A DNA stretch of 9,489 nt from Planctomycetes bacterium UBA4800 (GCA_002402755.1 DHGK01000286.1:6119-15607); one strand, 5' to 3'; shown: positions 1-9,489, counted from the first letter of the stretch. Notes: generated by a model from the letters alone, not told the origin. Made by a program: numbers and translations.

Positions 1-1478
1 AGCACGTTGTCGCGGCCCGCCGCGGCGATGCGCGTCACGCATCCCCGCTCCTGGTCGAACGCGAAGTCGAGCATCGGCGCGGCGGCCGGACGATCCGCCT
101 CGCCTTCGACGGCATCGATCGCCGCGTGCGCGGCCTCGATGCCGCGCCGGGCCGACATGAAGCAGAGCTTCCGCCTCCAGCCGTTGAAGGGAAGGAGCGC
201 CTCGGGCTCCTCCTCCTGGCACTCGATGGCGCGGCCGTCGAGCGCGTGCAGCTCGGCATGCCAGACGCCGGTCCATTTCGGCCGCGGGCAGAGCATGAAC
301 TCGAGCTCGACGGGGACCTCGGCCGGCTGCGGGTGCGTGTGGAGCACGGTGACGGGCACGTAGGCGGGCACGGCCGGCCCGCGGTTGCACGCGACCGCGG
401 CCTCGAGCATCGTGCGCCGCGCGTCGAGCTCCGCGCTGCCGTACAGGGCGAGCGCATCCTCCTCGGCCGGCCGGATGCACGAGCCGGGCAGGATGTCGTG
501 GAAGTCGTTGAAGAGGTGCTTTCGCCACGCATCGTCGAGCGCGGCTTCGGGGTAGCCGGCATCGCCGCGCCACCAGGCCATCGCGCGGAGCGTCTCGGCC
601 TGGAGCATGCGGCCGAGCGACGCGGCGCAGCCGCGCTTGATGCGCGAGAGCGAGGTGTAGCAGCCCGTGAAGACGCGCTGGAGCCCGCCGCGGACGAGAG
701 GAGCGTGGGCGCGTGCGGCCGTGAGCGTCTCGTAGAGCCGCTCGGGGGTGCTGTGGAGAAACCGAACGCGCGTCTCGGCGGCCGCGAACCGCGCGATCAG
801 GGCGAGGTCCGCGCGCGTGGCGCCGCCGCCGTGGTCGCCGATGCCCCAGAAGACCGGCACGTCGCGGCCGAGCCGGAGCGCCATCTCGGCGCCCGCCTTG
901 AGGCGCTCCTCCAGGTTGTCGTACTCGGTGTGGTAGAGGCCCACGGCGATCCTGAGCCCGAGAATCGTCGTGCCGCCGGCGCCCTCCCACCGGTAGAGGT
1001 CGGCGGGCAGCGCGAGCTCGGCCTCCTGCGGCCGCATGTGAATGTACATGGCATATCCCGCGGCCGCGAGGATCTGCGGCAGGCCGGCGCTGTGTCCGAA
1101 GGAATCGAAGTTGTAGGCGACGATGGGCGCGACGCCGAACGCCTCCCTGAAGAAGCGCCTGCCCTCGGCAATCTGGCGGATGATCGACTCGGTGCCCGGC
1201 AGGTTGACGTCGGGCTGAACGTACCAGCCGCCGGCGATGTGCCAGCGTCCGGCGCGGACGAGCCGGCGGATCTTCTCGAAGAGCGGCGGGTCGAGCTCGC
1301 GGACCCAGCGATAGAGAATCGCCTCGTTGTGGTTGAAGACGAACTCGGGGTGCGCGTCGAGGAGCTCGACCGCGGTTCTGAAGGTGGCGAGCGCCTCGGC
1401 GCACCCTTCCTCCCAGCGCCACTGCCAGACGGGGTCGAGGTGGGCGTTTGCGATCAGGTGAATGCACGGCCGCTGCAT
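1..1478 (-). CDS. Alpha-mannosidase, glycoside hydrolase family 38 (3' end cut by window edge)
   Basis: This enzyme likely removes alpha-linked mannose from glycans or mannosylglycerate by a zinc-dependent retaining mechanism. The frame is open from the ATG at 1478 to the left edge, giving 492 residues and no stop. Family hallmarks are in order: HLDPVWQWRWEEG from residue 13, NFDSFGHSAGLPQIL around residue 125, GIGDHGGGAT around 215, and FNDFHDILPGS around 327. By analogy with known GH38 structures, His13, Asp15, Asp125 and His327 are the zinc ligands, Asp125 is also the nucleophile, and Asp215 is the likely acid/base. The catalytic barrel begins almost at residue 1, as in bacterial enzymes of roughly 800-900 residues and unlike eukaryotic vacuolar ones with a long N-terminal domain. 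The visible part covers the barrel, the helical middle and the start of the beta-sandwich region. There is no signal peptide, so it is probably cytoplasmic. GAGGAG ends 7 nt before the ATG and supports this start. Substrate specificity cannot be read from the sequence. Confidence 0.96.
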   Translation of the reverse strand, partial: MQRPCIHLIANAHLDPVWQWRWEEGCAEALATFRTAVELLDAHPEFVFNHNEAILYRWVRELDPPLFEKIRRLVRAGRWHIAGGWYVQPDVNLPGTESIIRQIAEGRRFFREAFGVAPIVAYNFDSFGHSAGLPQILAAAGYAMYIHMRPQEAELALPADLYRWEGAGGTTILGLRIAVGLYHTEYDNLEERLKAGAEMALRLGRDVPVFWGIGDHGGGATRADLALIARFAAAETRVRFLHSTPERLYETLTAARAHAPLVRGGLQRVFTGCYTSLSRIKRGCAASLGRMLQAETLRAMAWWRGDAGYPEAALDDAWRKHLFNDFHDILPGSCIRPAEEDALALYGSAELDARRTMLEAAVACNRGPAVPAYVPVTVLHTHPQPAEVPVELEFMLCPRPKWTGVWHAELHALDGRAIECQEEEPEALLPFNGWRRKLCFMSARRGIEAAHAAIDAVEGEADRPAAAPMLDFAFDQERGCVTRIAAAGRDNV

Positions 1479-1484
1479 GGGTCT

Positions 1485-1491
1485 TCTCCTC
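1485..1491 (-). promoter_or_regulatory. Ribosome binding site of the GH38 gene
   Basis: Minus-strand GAGGAGA lies 6-7 nt upstream of the ATG at 1478. It fixes the start so that the protein begins MQRPCIHLIANAHLDP, with the first zinc-binding motif only 12 residues in. Confidence 0.7.
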
Positions 1492-1553
1492 GCGGGGCGC
1501 GCGGCGGCGGCGCGCGACGCGCCGAACGCCGCCCGCGGAGCGCCGCGCCGGCT

Positions 1554-1582
1554 ATTGTGGGAGCGCCGTCCGTCGGGGTCAA
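1554..1582 (-). promoter_or_regulatory. Sigma70-like promoter for the GH38 gene
   Basis: Read on the minus strand, TTGACC (1582 to 1577) is followed by exactly 17 bp and then CACAAT (1559 to 1554). These match 5 of 6 and 4 of 6 of the sigma70 consensus bases, and they stand out because the surroundings are almost pure G/C. Transcription would begin near 1547, leaving a leader of about 70 nt before the mannosidase ATG. The call rests on motif and spacing only. Confidence 0.55.
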
Positions 1583-1618
1583 GGGAGACGTGCGCCAGGT
1601 GCGTACGGCGGCGCAAGT

Positions 1619-1627
1619 TGGTATCAT
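1619..1627 (+). promoter_or_regulatory. Possible extended -10 promoter for the URO-D-like gene
   Basis: TGGTATCAT fits the TGnTATnAT pattern of an extended -10 element and is one of the few A/T-rich spots before the gene at 1674. No convincing -35 hexamer sits 17 bp upstream, which is tolerated for extended -10 promoters. Its last base is the first base of the 30-bp palindrome, so a protein bound there would block this promoter. Motif evidence only. Confidence 0.3.
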
Positions 1628-1656
1628 GAGGCTTTAGGCGCTAGCCTACAGCCTCA
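1627..1656 (+). promoter_or_regulatory. 30-bp near-perfect palindrome: operator or leader hairpin
   Basis: The left arm is TGAGGCT, one base, then TAGGC. The loop is GCTA. The right arm is GCCTA, one base, then AGCCTCA. The arms pair over 12 of 13 positions, the exception being T1634 opposite C1649, around a centre at 1641.5. The element lies between a possible -10 box and the AAGGAG of the URO-D-like gene. It could be a repressor or activator site on DNA, or a stable RNA hairpin in the leader. No T tract follows it, so a simple intrinsic terminator is unlikely. The cognate regulator is not in the window. Confidence 0.6.
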
Positions 1657-1660
1657 GCAA

Positions 1661-1666
1661 AAGGAG
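1661..1666 (+). promoter_or_regulatory. Ribosome binding site selecting a GTG start
   Basis: AAGGAG sits 7 nt before GTG at 1674. The next in-frame ATG at 1692 has no such site, so the GTG is preferred. The resulting N-terminus, MNSKERMLTALRRGKPDRLP, also matches the usual beginning of URO-D-like methyltransferases. Confidence 0.75.
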
Positions 1667-1673
1667 CCGCGCG

Positions 1674-2789
1674 GTGAACTCCAAGGAACGCATGCTCACG
1701 GCGCTGCGCCGCGGGAAACCCGACCGGCTTCCCGCGACGTTCCACCAGTGGCAGCCGTACCACCTTGCCACGCACATGGGCGGGATGAGCGATATCGAGG
1801 CGTTCGATCATTTCGGCCTCGATGCGGCGATCCAGTACTTTGCGGACATGGGGCAGTTCTGGGTCTCGGAGGCGGACCTGTCGCGGTGCTCGACACGCGA
1901 GTGGCGCGACGAGGTTGCGGTCGTGAGCGCGGACCCCGACAACCGCGTCTACCACCACACGATCACGACGCCCGAGGGCGTGCTTGCGTACAAGACGGCC
2001 GGCGACCGCCGGACGACGTGGATCTCGGAGTACATGATCAAGCGCGACGAGGACGCCGACCTCATCCGCAAGTACATGCCGGTGCCGCCGTTGGACCTCG
2101 CGCCGATCACGGCGGCCTACGACGCGCTCGGGGACCGCGGCATTCTGCGCGGCTTCGTGTGGGGCGACCAGGCCGGGTGCTGGCAGCACGCGGCGTGCCT
2201 CATGGACGTCCACCAGCTCATTCTCGCGACGTACGACAAGCCTGACTGGGTGCACGCGCTTCTCGGGGCGCTGTGCGAGAAGAAGCTCAGGGCCGTCGAG
2301 GCCATGCGCGGGGCGAAGTTCGACCTCGTCGAGACGGGGGGGGGAGCCGCCTCCTCGACGCTGATCTCGCCCGACATTCACCGGGAGTTCTGCCTGCCGT
2401 ACGACCGCAGGCTGCACGATGCGCTCCACCGCCTGGGCTTCCTCGTCGCGTACCACACCTGCGGGGGCACCAAGGGCATCGAGGAGCTGATCGTCGCCAA
2501 CGGGTGCGACGCGTCCGAGACGCTCGCGCCGAAGAGCATCGGCGGCAACCAGGAGCCGTGGGAATTCAAGGCCAAGATCGCCGGCCGTCTGGCGCTCATC
2601 GGCGGCCTCGACCAGTTCAACGTTCTGACGCGCGGGACGCCGCAGGAGATCCGCGCCGCGGTCCGTGCGCTCTTCGAGCGCGTCGGCGCGGACGGCGGCT
2701 ACATCCTGTCCGCGGCCGACCATTTCTTCGACGCGCCGCCCGAGCACATCCGCGCGTACGCCGAGGCGGCGCGGGAATGCGTGTACTGA
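1674..2789 (+). CDS. URO-D superfamily protein, corrinoid/zinc methyltransferase-like, not HemE
   Basis: This 371-residue protein starts at a GTG and has the URO-D superfamily TIM-barrel layout. The N-terminus SKERMLTALRRGKPDRLP and the mid-protein stretch GGGAASSTLISP are typical of URO-D-like paralogues related to MtaA/CmuA. It lacks the PxWxMRQAGR substrate-binding signature of true uroporphyrinogen decarboxylase, so a haem role is unlikely. His261-Thr-Cys263 matches the His-X-Cys zinc site of corrinoid methyltransferases. The third zinc ligand of those enzymes, a Cys about 77 residues further on, is missing; the region reads ILSAADHFFD (344-353), where Asp349 or His350 might substitute. 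In methyltransferases the zinc activates a thiol acceptor such as coenzyme M or homocysteine. No corrinoid protein or reactivase is visible nearby. It is divergent from the GH38 gene across a shared control region and may be the first gene of a three-gene unit. The family is confident; substrate and reaction are unknown. Confidence 0.88.
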   Translation: MNSKERMLTALRRGKPDRLPATFHQWQPYHLATHMGGMSDIEAFDHFGLDAAIQYFADMGQFWVSEADLSRCSTREWRDEVAVVSADPDNRVYHHTITTPEGVLAYKTAGDRRTTWISEYMIKRDEDADLIRKYMPVPPLDLAPITAAYDALGDRGILRGFVWGDQAGCWQHAACLMDVHQLILATYDKPDWVHALLGALCEKKLRAVEAMRGAKFDLVETGGGAASSTLISPDIHREFCLPYDRRLHDALHRLGFLVAYHTCGGTKGIEELIVANGCDASETLAPKSIGGNQEPWEFKAKIAGRLALIGGLDQFNVLTRGTPQEIRAAVRALFERVGADGGYILSAADHFFDAPPEHIRAYAEAARECVY

Positions 2790-2795
2790 GACCGA

Positions 2796-2822
2796 GGCCC
2801 GCGGGCGGCACGCGCGCGGGCC
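2796..2822 (+). other. GC-rich inverted repeat between the URO-D-like and SEC-C genes
   Basis: GGCCCGCG (2796-2803) pairs perfectly with CGCGGGCC (2815-2822) across an 11-nt loop. There is no T run after it, so it is not a standard intrinsic terminator. It may stabilise or partly attenuate a read-through transcript, or may be chance in such G/C-rich DNA. Confidence 0.3.
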
Positions 2823-2829
2823 CGTGATG

Positions 2830-2836
2830 GGAGGAG
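2830..2836 (+). promoter_or_regulatory. Ribosome binding site of the SEC-C gene
   Basis: GGAGGAG lies 5 nt before the ATG at 2842. It rules out the in-frame ATG at 2827 and the longer open frame that reaches back into the upstream gene. Confidence 0.75.
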
Positions 2837-2841
2837 ATCGC

Positions 2842-5919
<3,078 letters not shown>

Positions 5920-5929
5920 CGCGCGAAGA

Positions 5930-5938
5930 TGCTATGAT
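5930..5938 (+). promoter_or_regulatory. Possible extended -10 promoter just before the antiporter gene
   Basis: TGCTATGAT matches the TGnTATnAT extended -10 pattern in the 37-bp gap after the SEC-C gene. Transcription would begin near 5944-5946, leaving a leader of only about 12 nt with no Shine-Dalgarno sequence. No -35 element at standard spacing is seen. The same bases contain ATGATG, which could instead open a five-codon mini-ORF ending at 5951. Confidence 0.25.
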
Positions 5939-5956
5939 GCCGCGGGCGTAGCACCG

Positions 5957-7945
5957 ATGGAACTGCCGCTTCTCAAGAACATGGTCGTCGTCCTGAGCCT
6001 CGCCGTGGCGGTGCTGTACGCCTGCCACCGGCTGCGGCTGCCGGCCATCGTCGGGTTCCTCATCACGGGCGTTCTGGCGGGGCCGCACGGGCTCGGGCTC
6101 CTCTCGTCGGCCGAGCGGATCGCGACGACCGCGGAAATCGGCATCGTGCTCCTGCTCTTCACGATCGGCGCCGAGTTCTCGTTCAAGAGCCTGTGGAGGA
6201 TCAGGCGCATCGCGCAGGTCGGCGGCACGCTGCAGGTCGCGCTGACGATCGCGGCGGGCATGCTCGCCGCCGGTCTCTTCGGCGCCGAGGGGTGGGGCCC
6301 GGCGGTCTTCATCGGCTTTCTCCTCGCCCCGAGCAGCACCGCCATCGTCCTGCGGCTGCTCCAGGAGCGGTCGGAGGTCGACAGCCCGCACGGCAAGACC
6401 GCGGTCGGCATCCTGATTCTCCAGGACCTCGCGGTCGTGCCCATGGTGATTCTGCTGCCGCTGCTGGCCGGGAAGACCGGCGGGCGCGCCGACCCGCTCG
6501 CGGCCGTGCTGATCGGGCTCGGGCTGCTCGCGGGCATCGCCGTGCTTGCGCGCTGGGTCGTGCCGTTCCTCCTGTACCAGGTCTCCCGGACGCGCAACCG
6601 GGAGATCTTCCTCTTCGCCGTGCTCATCATCTGCTTCTTCGTGGCGTGGCTCACGTCGCTCGCGGGGCTGTCGCTCGCCCTGGGCGCGTTCCTCGCCGGG
6701 CTCATCATCTCCGAGTCTGAGTACAGCCACCACGCCCTCGGGTCGGTCATGCCGTTCCGCGATGTCTTCTCGAGCTTCTTCTTCATCTCGGTGGGCATGC
6801 TGCTCGACGTGCCGTTCCTGAGCGCGAACCTGGGGATGACGCTGCTCGTCACCGCCGGCGTGTTCGCCGGCAAGGCCCTCATCTGCGCCTTCGCCGGGTG
6901 GGTGCTCCGGCTGCCGCTGCGCGCCGCGGTGCTCGCCGCCCTGGCGCTCGCGCAGATCGGCGAGTTCTCGTTCATCCTCGCGAGGACGGGCCTGGGCGAG
7001 GGCCTCATCAGCGAGCCCGGGTACCAGCTCTTCCTCGCGGTCTCGATTATCACCATGGCGGCGACGCCGTTCGTCGTGGCGGGAACGCCGCTCCTCATCG
7101 ACCGGCTGGGGACGATGTCCATGTTCGCCCGCATGGCGCGGGCGCTCCAGTACCGCGGGCTCGGCGCGCGCGAGCATCTCAAGAACCACACGATCATCGT
7201 CGGGTTCGGCATCACCGGCCGCAACGTGGCGAAGGCCTCGAAGGTCGCGGGCGTGCCGTACACGATCATCGAGATGAACCCCGACACGGTCAGACGCGAG
7301 CGGCGCCTCGGCGAGCCCATTCACTACGGCGACGCGAGCAACGAGGCCGTGCTGCTCCACGTGCACGTCAGGGACGCGCGCGTGATCCTGGTGGCGATTC
7401 CCGACCCGGTCGCGACGCGCAGGACGGTCGCGGCGGCCAAGCGCCTCAATCCGCGGATTCAGGCGGTCGTGCGTACGCAGTACGTCCAGGAGATCGAGGC
7501 GCTGGTCGAGGCCGGCGCCGACGAGGTCGTGCCCGCGGAGTTCGAGACCGCCGTCGAGATCTTCGCGCGGATCCTGGCCAAGTACCTCATCCCGCGCAAC
7601 GAGATCGAGCGCCTCGTCGCGGAGGTGCGCGCGGAGCGCAGCGCGGTGCCGGGAAGCAGGCCGGACGGCGCGCTCTCGGCCAGGGATGTCGCCGCGTACT
7701 TCAGCGACACGGAGATCGCGAGCCTCAGGGTCGAGCCGGGGGCACCGGTGGCCGGCAAGCCGCTCGGGGAGTCGAACCTCAGGCGGCGCCTCGGCGTCAC
7801 GGTCATCGCCATCCGCCGCGGCGCGGAGGTGCTCACGAATCCCGATGCGGGATCGAGCGTCCAGCCGGGCGACATCCTCGTCCTCCTCGGCACGAGCGAG
7901 AACGTGCGCAAGGTGTTCGCCGAGAACGCGGGCGGCGGCGCGTAG
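5957..7945 (+). CDS. Kef-type monovalent cation/proton antiporter with RCK regulatory tail
   Basis: This 662-residue inner-membrane protein likely exchanges K+ (or Na+) for H+ in pH and ion balance or electrophile stress. Residues 1 to about 385 form roughly a dozen hydrophobic segments of the CPA2 family (Na_H_Exchanger), with GFLITGVLAGPHGLGLL near the N-terminus, ILILQDLAVVP carrying the conserved Gln156-Asp157 pair, LGAFLAGLIISESEYSHH, and FFFISVGMLLD. A cytoplasmic TrkA-N/RCK domain follows at about 410-530; its Rossmann motif GFGITG begins at 416 and the acidic residue in IIEMNPD suits NAD(H) binding. A TrkA-C domain occupies about 588-660. Length and order match KefB/KefC/YbaL-type proteins. 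No KefF/KefG-like oxidoreductase partner is visible. The start is chosen by family alignment (MELPLLKNMVVVL); no clear Shine-Dalgarno precedes it. The frame is also open upstream, but that part overlaps the SEC-C gene and is not membrane-like. The transported ion cannot be settled from sequence. Confidence 0.95.
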   Translation: MELPLLKNMVVVLSLAVAVLYACHRLRLPAIVGFLITGVLAGPHGLGLLSSAERIATTAEIGIVLLLFTIGAEFSFKSLWRIRRIAQVGGTLQVALTIAAGMLAAGLFGAEGWGPAVFIGFLLAPSSTAIVLRLLQERSEVDSPHGKTAVGILILQDLAVVPMVILLPLLAGKTGGRADPLAAVLIGLGLLAGIAVLARWVVPFLLYQVSRTRNREIFLFAVLIICFFVAWLTSLAGLSLALGAFLAGLIISESEYSHHALGSVMPFRDVFSSFFFISVGMLLDVPFLSANLGMTLLVTAGVFAGKALICAFAGWVLRLPLRAAVLAALALAQIGEFSFILARTGLGEGLISEPGYQLFLAVSIITMAATPFVVAGTPLLIDRLGTMSMFARMARALQYRGLGAREHLKNHTIIVGFGITGRNVAKASKVAGVPYTIIEMNPDTVRRERRLGEPIHYGDASNEAVLLHVHVRDARVILVAIPDPVATRRTVAAAKRLNPRIQAVVRTQYVQEIEALVEAGADEVVPAEFETAVEIFARILAKYLIPRNEIERLVAEVRAERSAVPGSRPDGALSARDVAAYFSDTEIASLRVEPGAPVAGKPLGESNLRRRLGVTVIAIRRGAEVLTNPDAGSSVQPGDILVLLGTSENVRKVFAENAGGGA

Positions 7946-7946
7946 G

Positions 7947-7959
7947 CGCCGGGCCGGCG
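7947..7959. other. Short GC hairpin in the 25-bp gap between convergent genes
   Basis: CGCCG and CGGCG flank a GGC loop between the antiporter stop (7943-7945) and the stop of the opposing gene (7971-7973). There is no T tract on either strand, so how the two converging transcripts end is not evident. Confidence 0.2.
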
Positions 7960-7970
7960 GAGACGCGGCG

Positions 7971-9489
7971 TCAGAGCGGATCGCCGTGCGCGATGACGGT
8001 GACCTTCGCGCGCGGGCTCACGCCTGCCGCCCGATCGCACGAGAATCGGATCCGGTTGTCGCCGTTCGGGAGCGCGGGGACGGGCCCCGAGGGCGACACG
8101 CGGGCGAGCGTCTCGCCCTTCGGGCCGTAGAGCGCGCAGCCGCCGCCTTCGTCGAGCTCGAGGCGGCCGCCCGGCGGAATCTCGACGGGGAATGACACGG
8201 CCGCGCCGTTGACCGACACCGAGGGATTCCTCACCGCCGCGGGGACCATCGGCATCGCCTTGACGGCGCCGATGACGCACCGCGCCTCCCGGCCGCGCGG
8301 CACGCCGTTGTACCACAGGCTCGCCGACTCGACCGCGCCGAAATCGATCGTCTCGCGGTAGGCGTTGTAGAGCCACTTGCCGTCGTTCCAGACGTGGTCG
8401 CTCCAGCGAGCCGATTCCGTCTCGACGAGCGTGAAGGAGCGCGTTCCCGTGAAGTCGACGGTGATGTAACGATCGGCGAGCGCGCCGAACGCGAGGTGGC
8501 GGGGGCTTTCGAGCCTGATCGCGATGAGTTCCCCGAGGCCGTCGCCTTCCACCCACACGCCTACGGCTTGATGGTCTCTCAGGTCCAGCGGGGGCTCGAA
8601 CTTCCGGTCGAGCCGCACCCATGCCGCGTTGTCCGGGACCTTGCCCGAACTCGTCGCCGCGAGCACCCCCGCGCCCGATGCGGCGGCGGCGCGCGTCGCC
8701 GCCACGCCGTCGGCGCACGCCGGCGCCGGCGCGCGCGGGTCCGAGAGGTCGAGCAGGACGATGTTCCCGGGGGCCTCGTACGGCGCGGCCGACATCAATC
8801 CCTCGATGCGGAGTTTCAGCGGCTGGTCGCCGAAGGGGTTCGCCGAAGTCCAGGACAGGCTCCAGGGCTCCGAAGCGGCGGCAGTGTGCGCGGCGTAGCG
8901 TGCCGGACGGAATCGCCACGCCCCGGAGGCATCGCGGAAGAGCGCGAAGTCCTCTCCCGGCTCGCGGAGCCGCGCCCTCGCGGCCTCGCCGAACGAGCCC
9001 GCCCTGCGGAGCTCCTCGCAGGTGCGCAGGATGTCCACCGCTCGGGCGAAGAGGGGCACGGCGTCGAGCCTGGCCCGATCGACGGCGCCGGTGAGCGATA
9101 TCCCGGCGTTCCAGCCTATGAGCTTCGCGCCGAGGTACTCCGCGACGTCGGGGTACGTCGGCTCGACCTGCGGCGGCGTGAACTCCTGGAAGTTCCACCA
9201 TCCCAGGTGGAGCGGCAGGAGCAGCCCGCCGTTCACCGCATCCGCGTGAATGTCGATGAAGCGCTTGTGGCCCCGCTGGGGGTAGTCCCACGCCTGCCAG
9301 CGCGTGCGGAACTGCCAGAAGTGGTGCCACATGGCGCTCATCTCCATGCCCACGGGCCTCTTCAGCCGCCGCTGGATCTCGAAGACGAACTTGTCGGCCC
9401 AGTACCAGCACTCGTCCGGCCCGCGCAGAATCGCGCTCCCGTCGATCGCGTCGAGATAGATGCCGTCGAAGTCGCATGCGTTGACGATG
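7971..9489 (-). CDS. Glycoside hydrolase-like protein with C-terminal beta-sandwich (5' end cut by window edge)
   Basis: The frame is open from the right edge to a TGA at 7971-7973, giving 505 C-terminal residues; the true start lies outside. The internal GTG at 9353 is not the start, because convincing protein continues upstream of it. The first visible residues contain DFDGIYLDAIDG (6-17), a pattern typical of a TIM-barrel strand end carrying a catalytic or sugar-binding Asp, followed by PVGMEMSAMWHHFW (45-58) with Glu49, and WQAWDYPQRGHKRFIDIH. The barrel seems to end near residue 165 (LIGWNAGISLTG). The rest is predicted beta-rich: one stretch (about WVRLDRKFEPPLDL to WLYNAYRETIDFG) resembles a galactose-binding-like or carbohydrate-binding fold, with a further small beta domain at the end. 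I recall similar unnamed proteins in polysaccharide-degrading bacteria but cannot assign a GH family number. It is convergent to the antiporter gene with 25 bp between stops. Substrate unknown; secretion cannot be judged without the N-terminus. Confidence 0.75.
   Translation of the reverse strand, partial: IVNACDFDGIYLDAIDGSAILRGPDECWYWADKFVFEIQRRLKRPVGMEMSAMWHHFWQFRTRWQAWDYPQRGHKRFIDIHADAVNGGLLLPLHLGWWNFQEFTPPQVEPTYPDVAEYLGAKLIGWNAGISLTGAVDRARLDAVPLFARAVDILRTCEELRRAGSFGEAARARLREPGEDFALFRDASGAWRFRPARYAAHTAAASEPWSLSWTSANPFGDQPLKLRIEGLMSAAPYEAPGNIVLLDLSDPRAPAPACADGVAATRAAAASGAGVLAATSSGKVPDNAAWVRLDRKFEPPLDLRDHQAVGVWVEGDGLGELIAIRLESPRHLAFGALADRYITVDFTGTRSFTLVETESARWSDHVWNDGKWLYNAYRETIDFGAVESASLWYNGVPRGREARCVIGAVKAMPMVPAAVRNPSVSVNGAAVSFPVEIPPGGRLELDEGGGCALYGPKGETLARVSPSGPVPALPNGDNRIRFSCDRAAGVSPRAKVTVIAHGDPL

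Noticed and set aside
126..1637. A 503-codon open frame on the plus strand opposite the mannosidase.
   Set aside because: The minus-strand frame carries unmistakable GH38 motifs throughout. The plus-strand translation is Arg/Ala/Gly-rich, has no recognisable domain, and is the mirror frame expected in very GC-rich DNA.
1674..2789. Annotation as haem-pathway uroporphyrinogen decarboxylase (hemE).
   Set aside because: The N-terminal PxWxMRQAGR substrate-binding signature is missing and a His-X-Cys zinc-type motif is present, so it is a paralogue.
2665..2841. Longer start for the SEC-C protein inside the URO-D-like gene.
   Set aside because: GGAGGAG points to the ATG at 2842, and the upstream residues are shadow translation of the previous gene.
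9351..9353. GTG at 9353 as the start of the right-edge gene.
   Set aside because: The same frame is open to the window edge and encodes the DFDGIYLDAIDG barrel motif upstream of it, so the gene begins outside the window.

Overview
This is a GC-rich bacterial window with tightly packed genes and strong G/C at third codon positions. The mix suggests a glycan-degrading environmental bacterium: a bacterial-type GH38 alpha-mannosidase, a non-haem URO-D paralogue, a long helical-repeat SEC-C protein, a Kef-type antiporter and an unassigned glycosidase-like protein. The Planctomycetota/Verrucomicrobiota/Lentisphaerota side of the tree, or a similar uncultured lineage, would fit, but no taxonomic marker is present, so this is only an impression. 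There are five protein genes and no rRNA, tRNA, CRISPR array, insertion sequence or integration site that I can see.

Layout. Positions 1-1478 (minus) hold the N-terminal 492 residues of a GH38 alpha-mannosidase that runs off the left edge. Positions 1479-1673 are a divergent control region. It has a good sigma70-like promoter facing the mannosidase (TTGACC, 17 bp, CACAAT), a weaker extended -10 box facing right, and a 30-bp near-perfect palindrome just ahead of the ribosome binding site of the next gene. Three plus-strand genes follow with small gaps (52 and 37 bp), so they may share a transcript: a URO-D superfamily protein of the corrinoid-methyltransferase-like kind (1674-2789, GTG start), a 1025-residue SEC-C protein with alpha-helical repeats (2842-5919), and a 662-residue Kef-type cation/proton antiporter with an RCK (TrkA-N/TrkA-C) regulatory tail (5957-7945). 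Convergent to these, ending 25 bp away, is the C-terminal 505 residues of a glycosidase-like protein (7971-9489, minus) that enters from the right edge.

How they may work together. The two flanking genes point to carbohydrate breakdown. The URO-D-like gene shares its control region with the mannosidase. It lacks the haem-pathway signature but keeps a His-X-Cys motif like that of zinc/corrinoid methyltransferases, so a role in handling methylated substrates is possible but unproven. The SEC-C protein and the antiporter look like general cell functions. I do not see a complete, clearly new multi-gene system. The best leads are the palindromic leader, the odd metal site of the URO-D-like protein, the uncharacterised SEC-C repeat protein and the unassigned glycosidase. 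There is no gene-free stretch longer than 300 bases.
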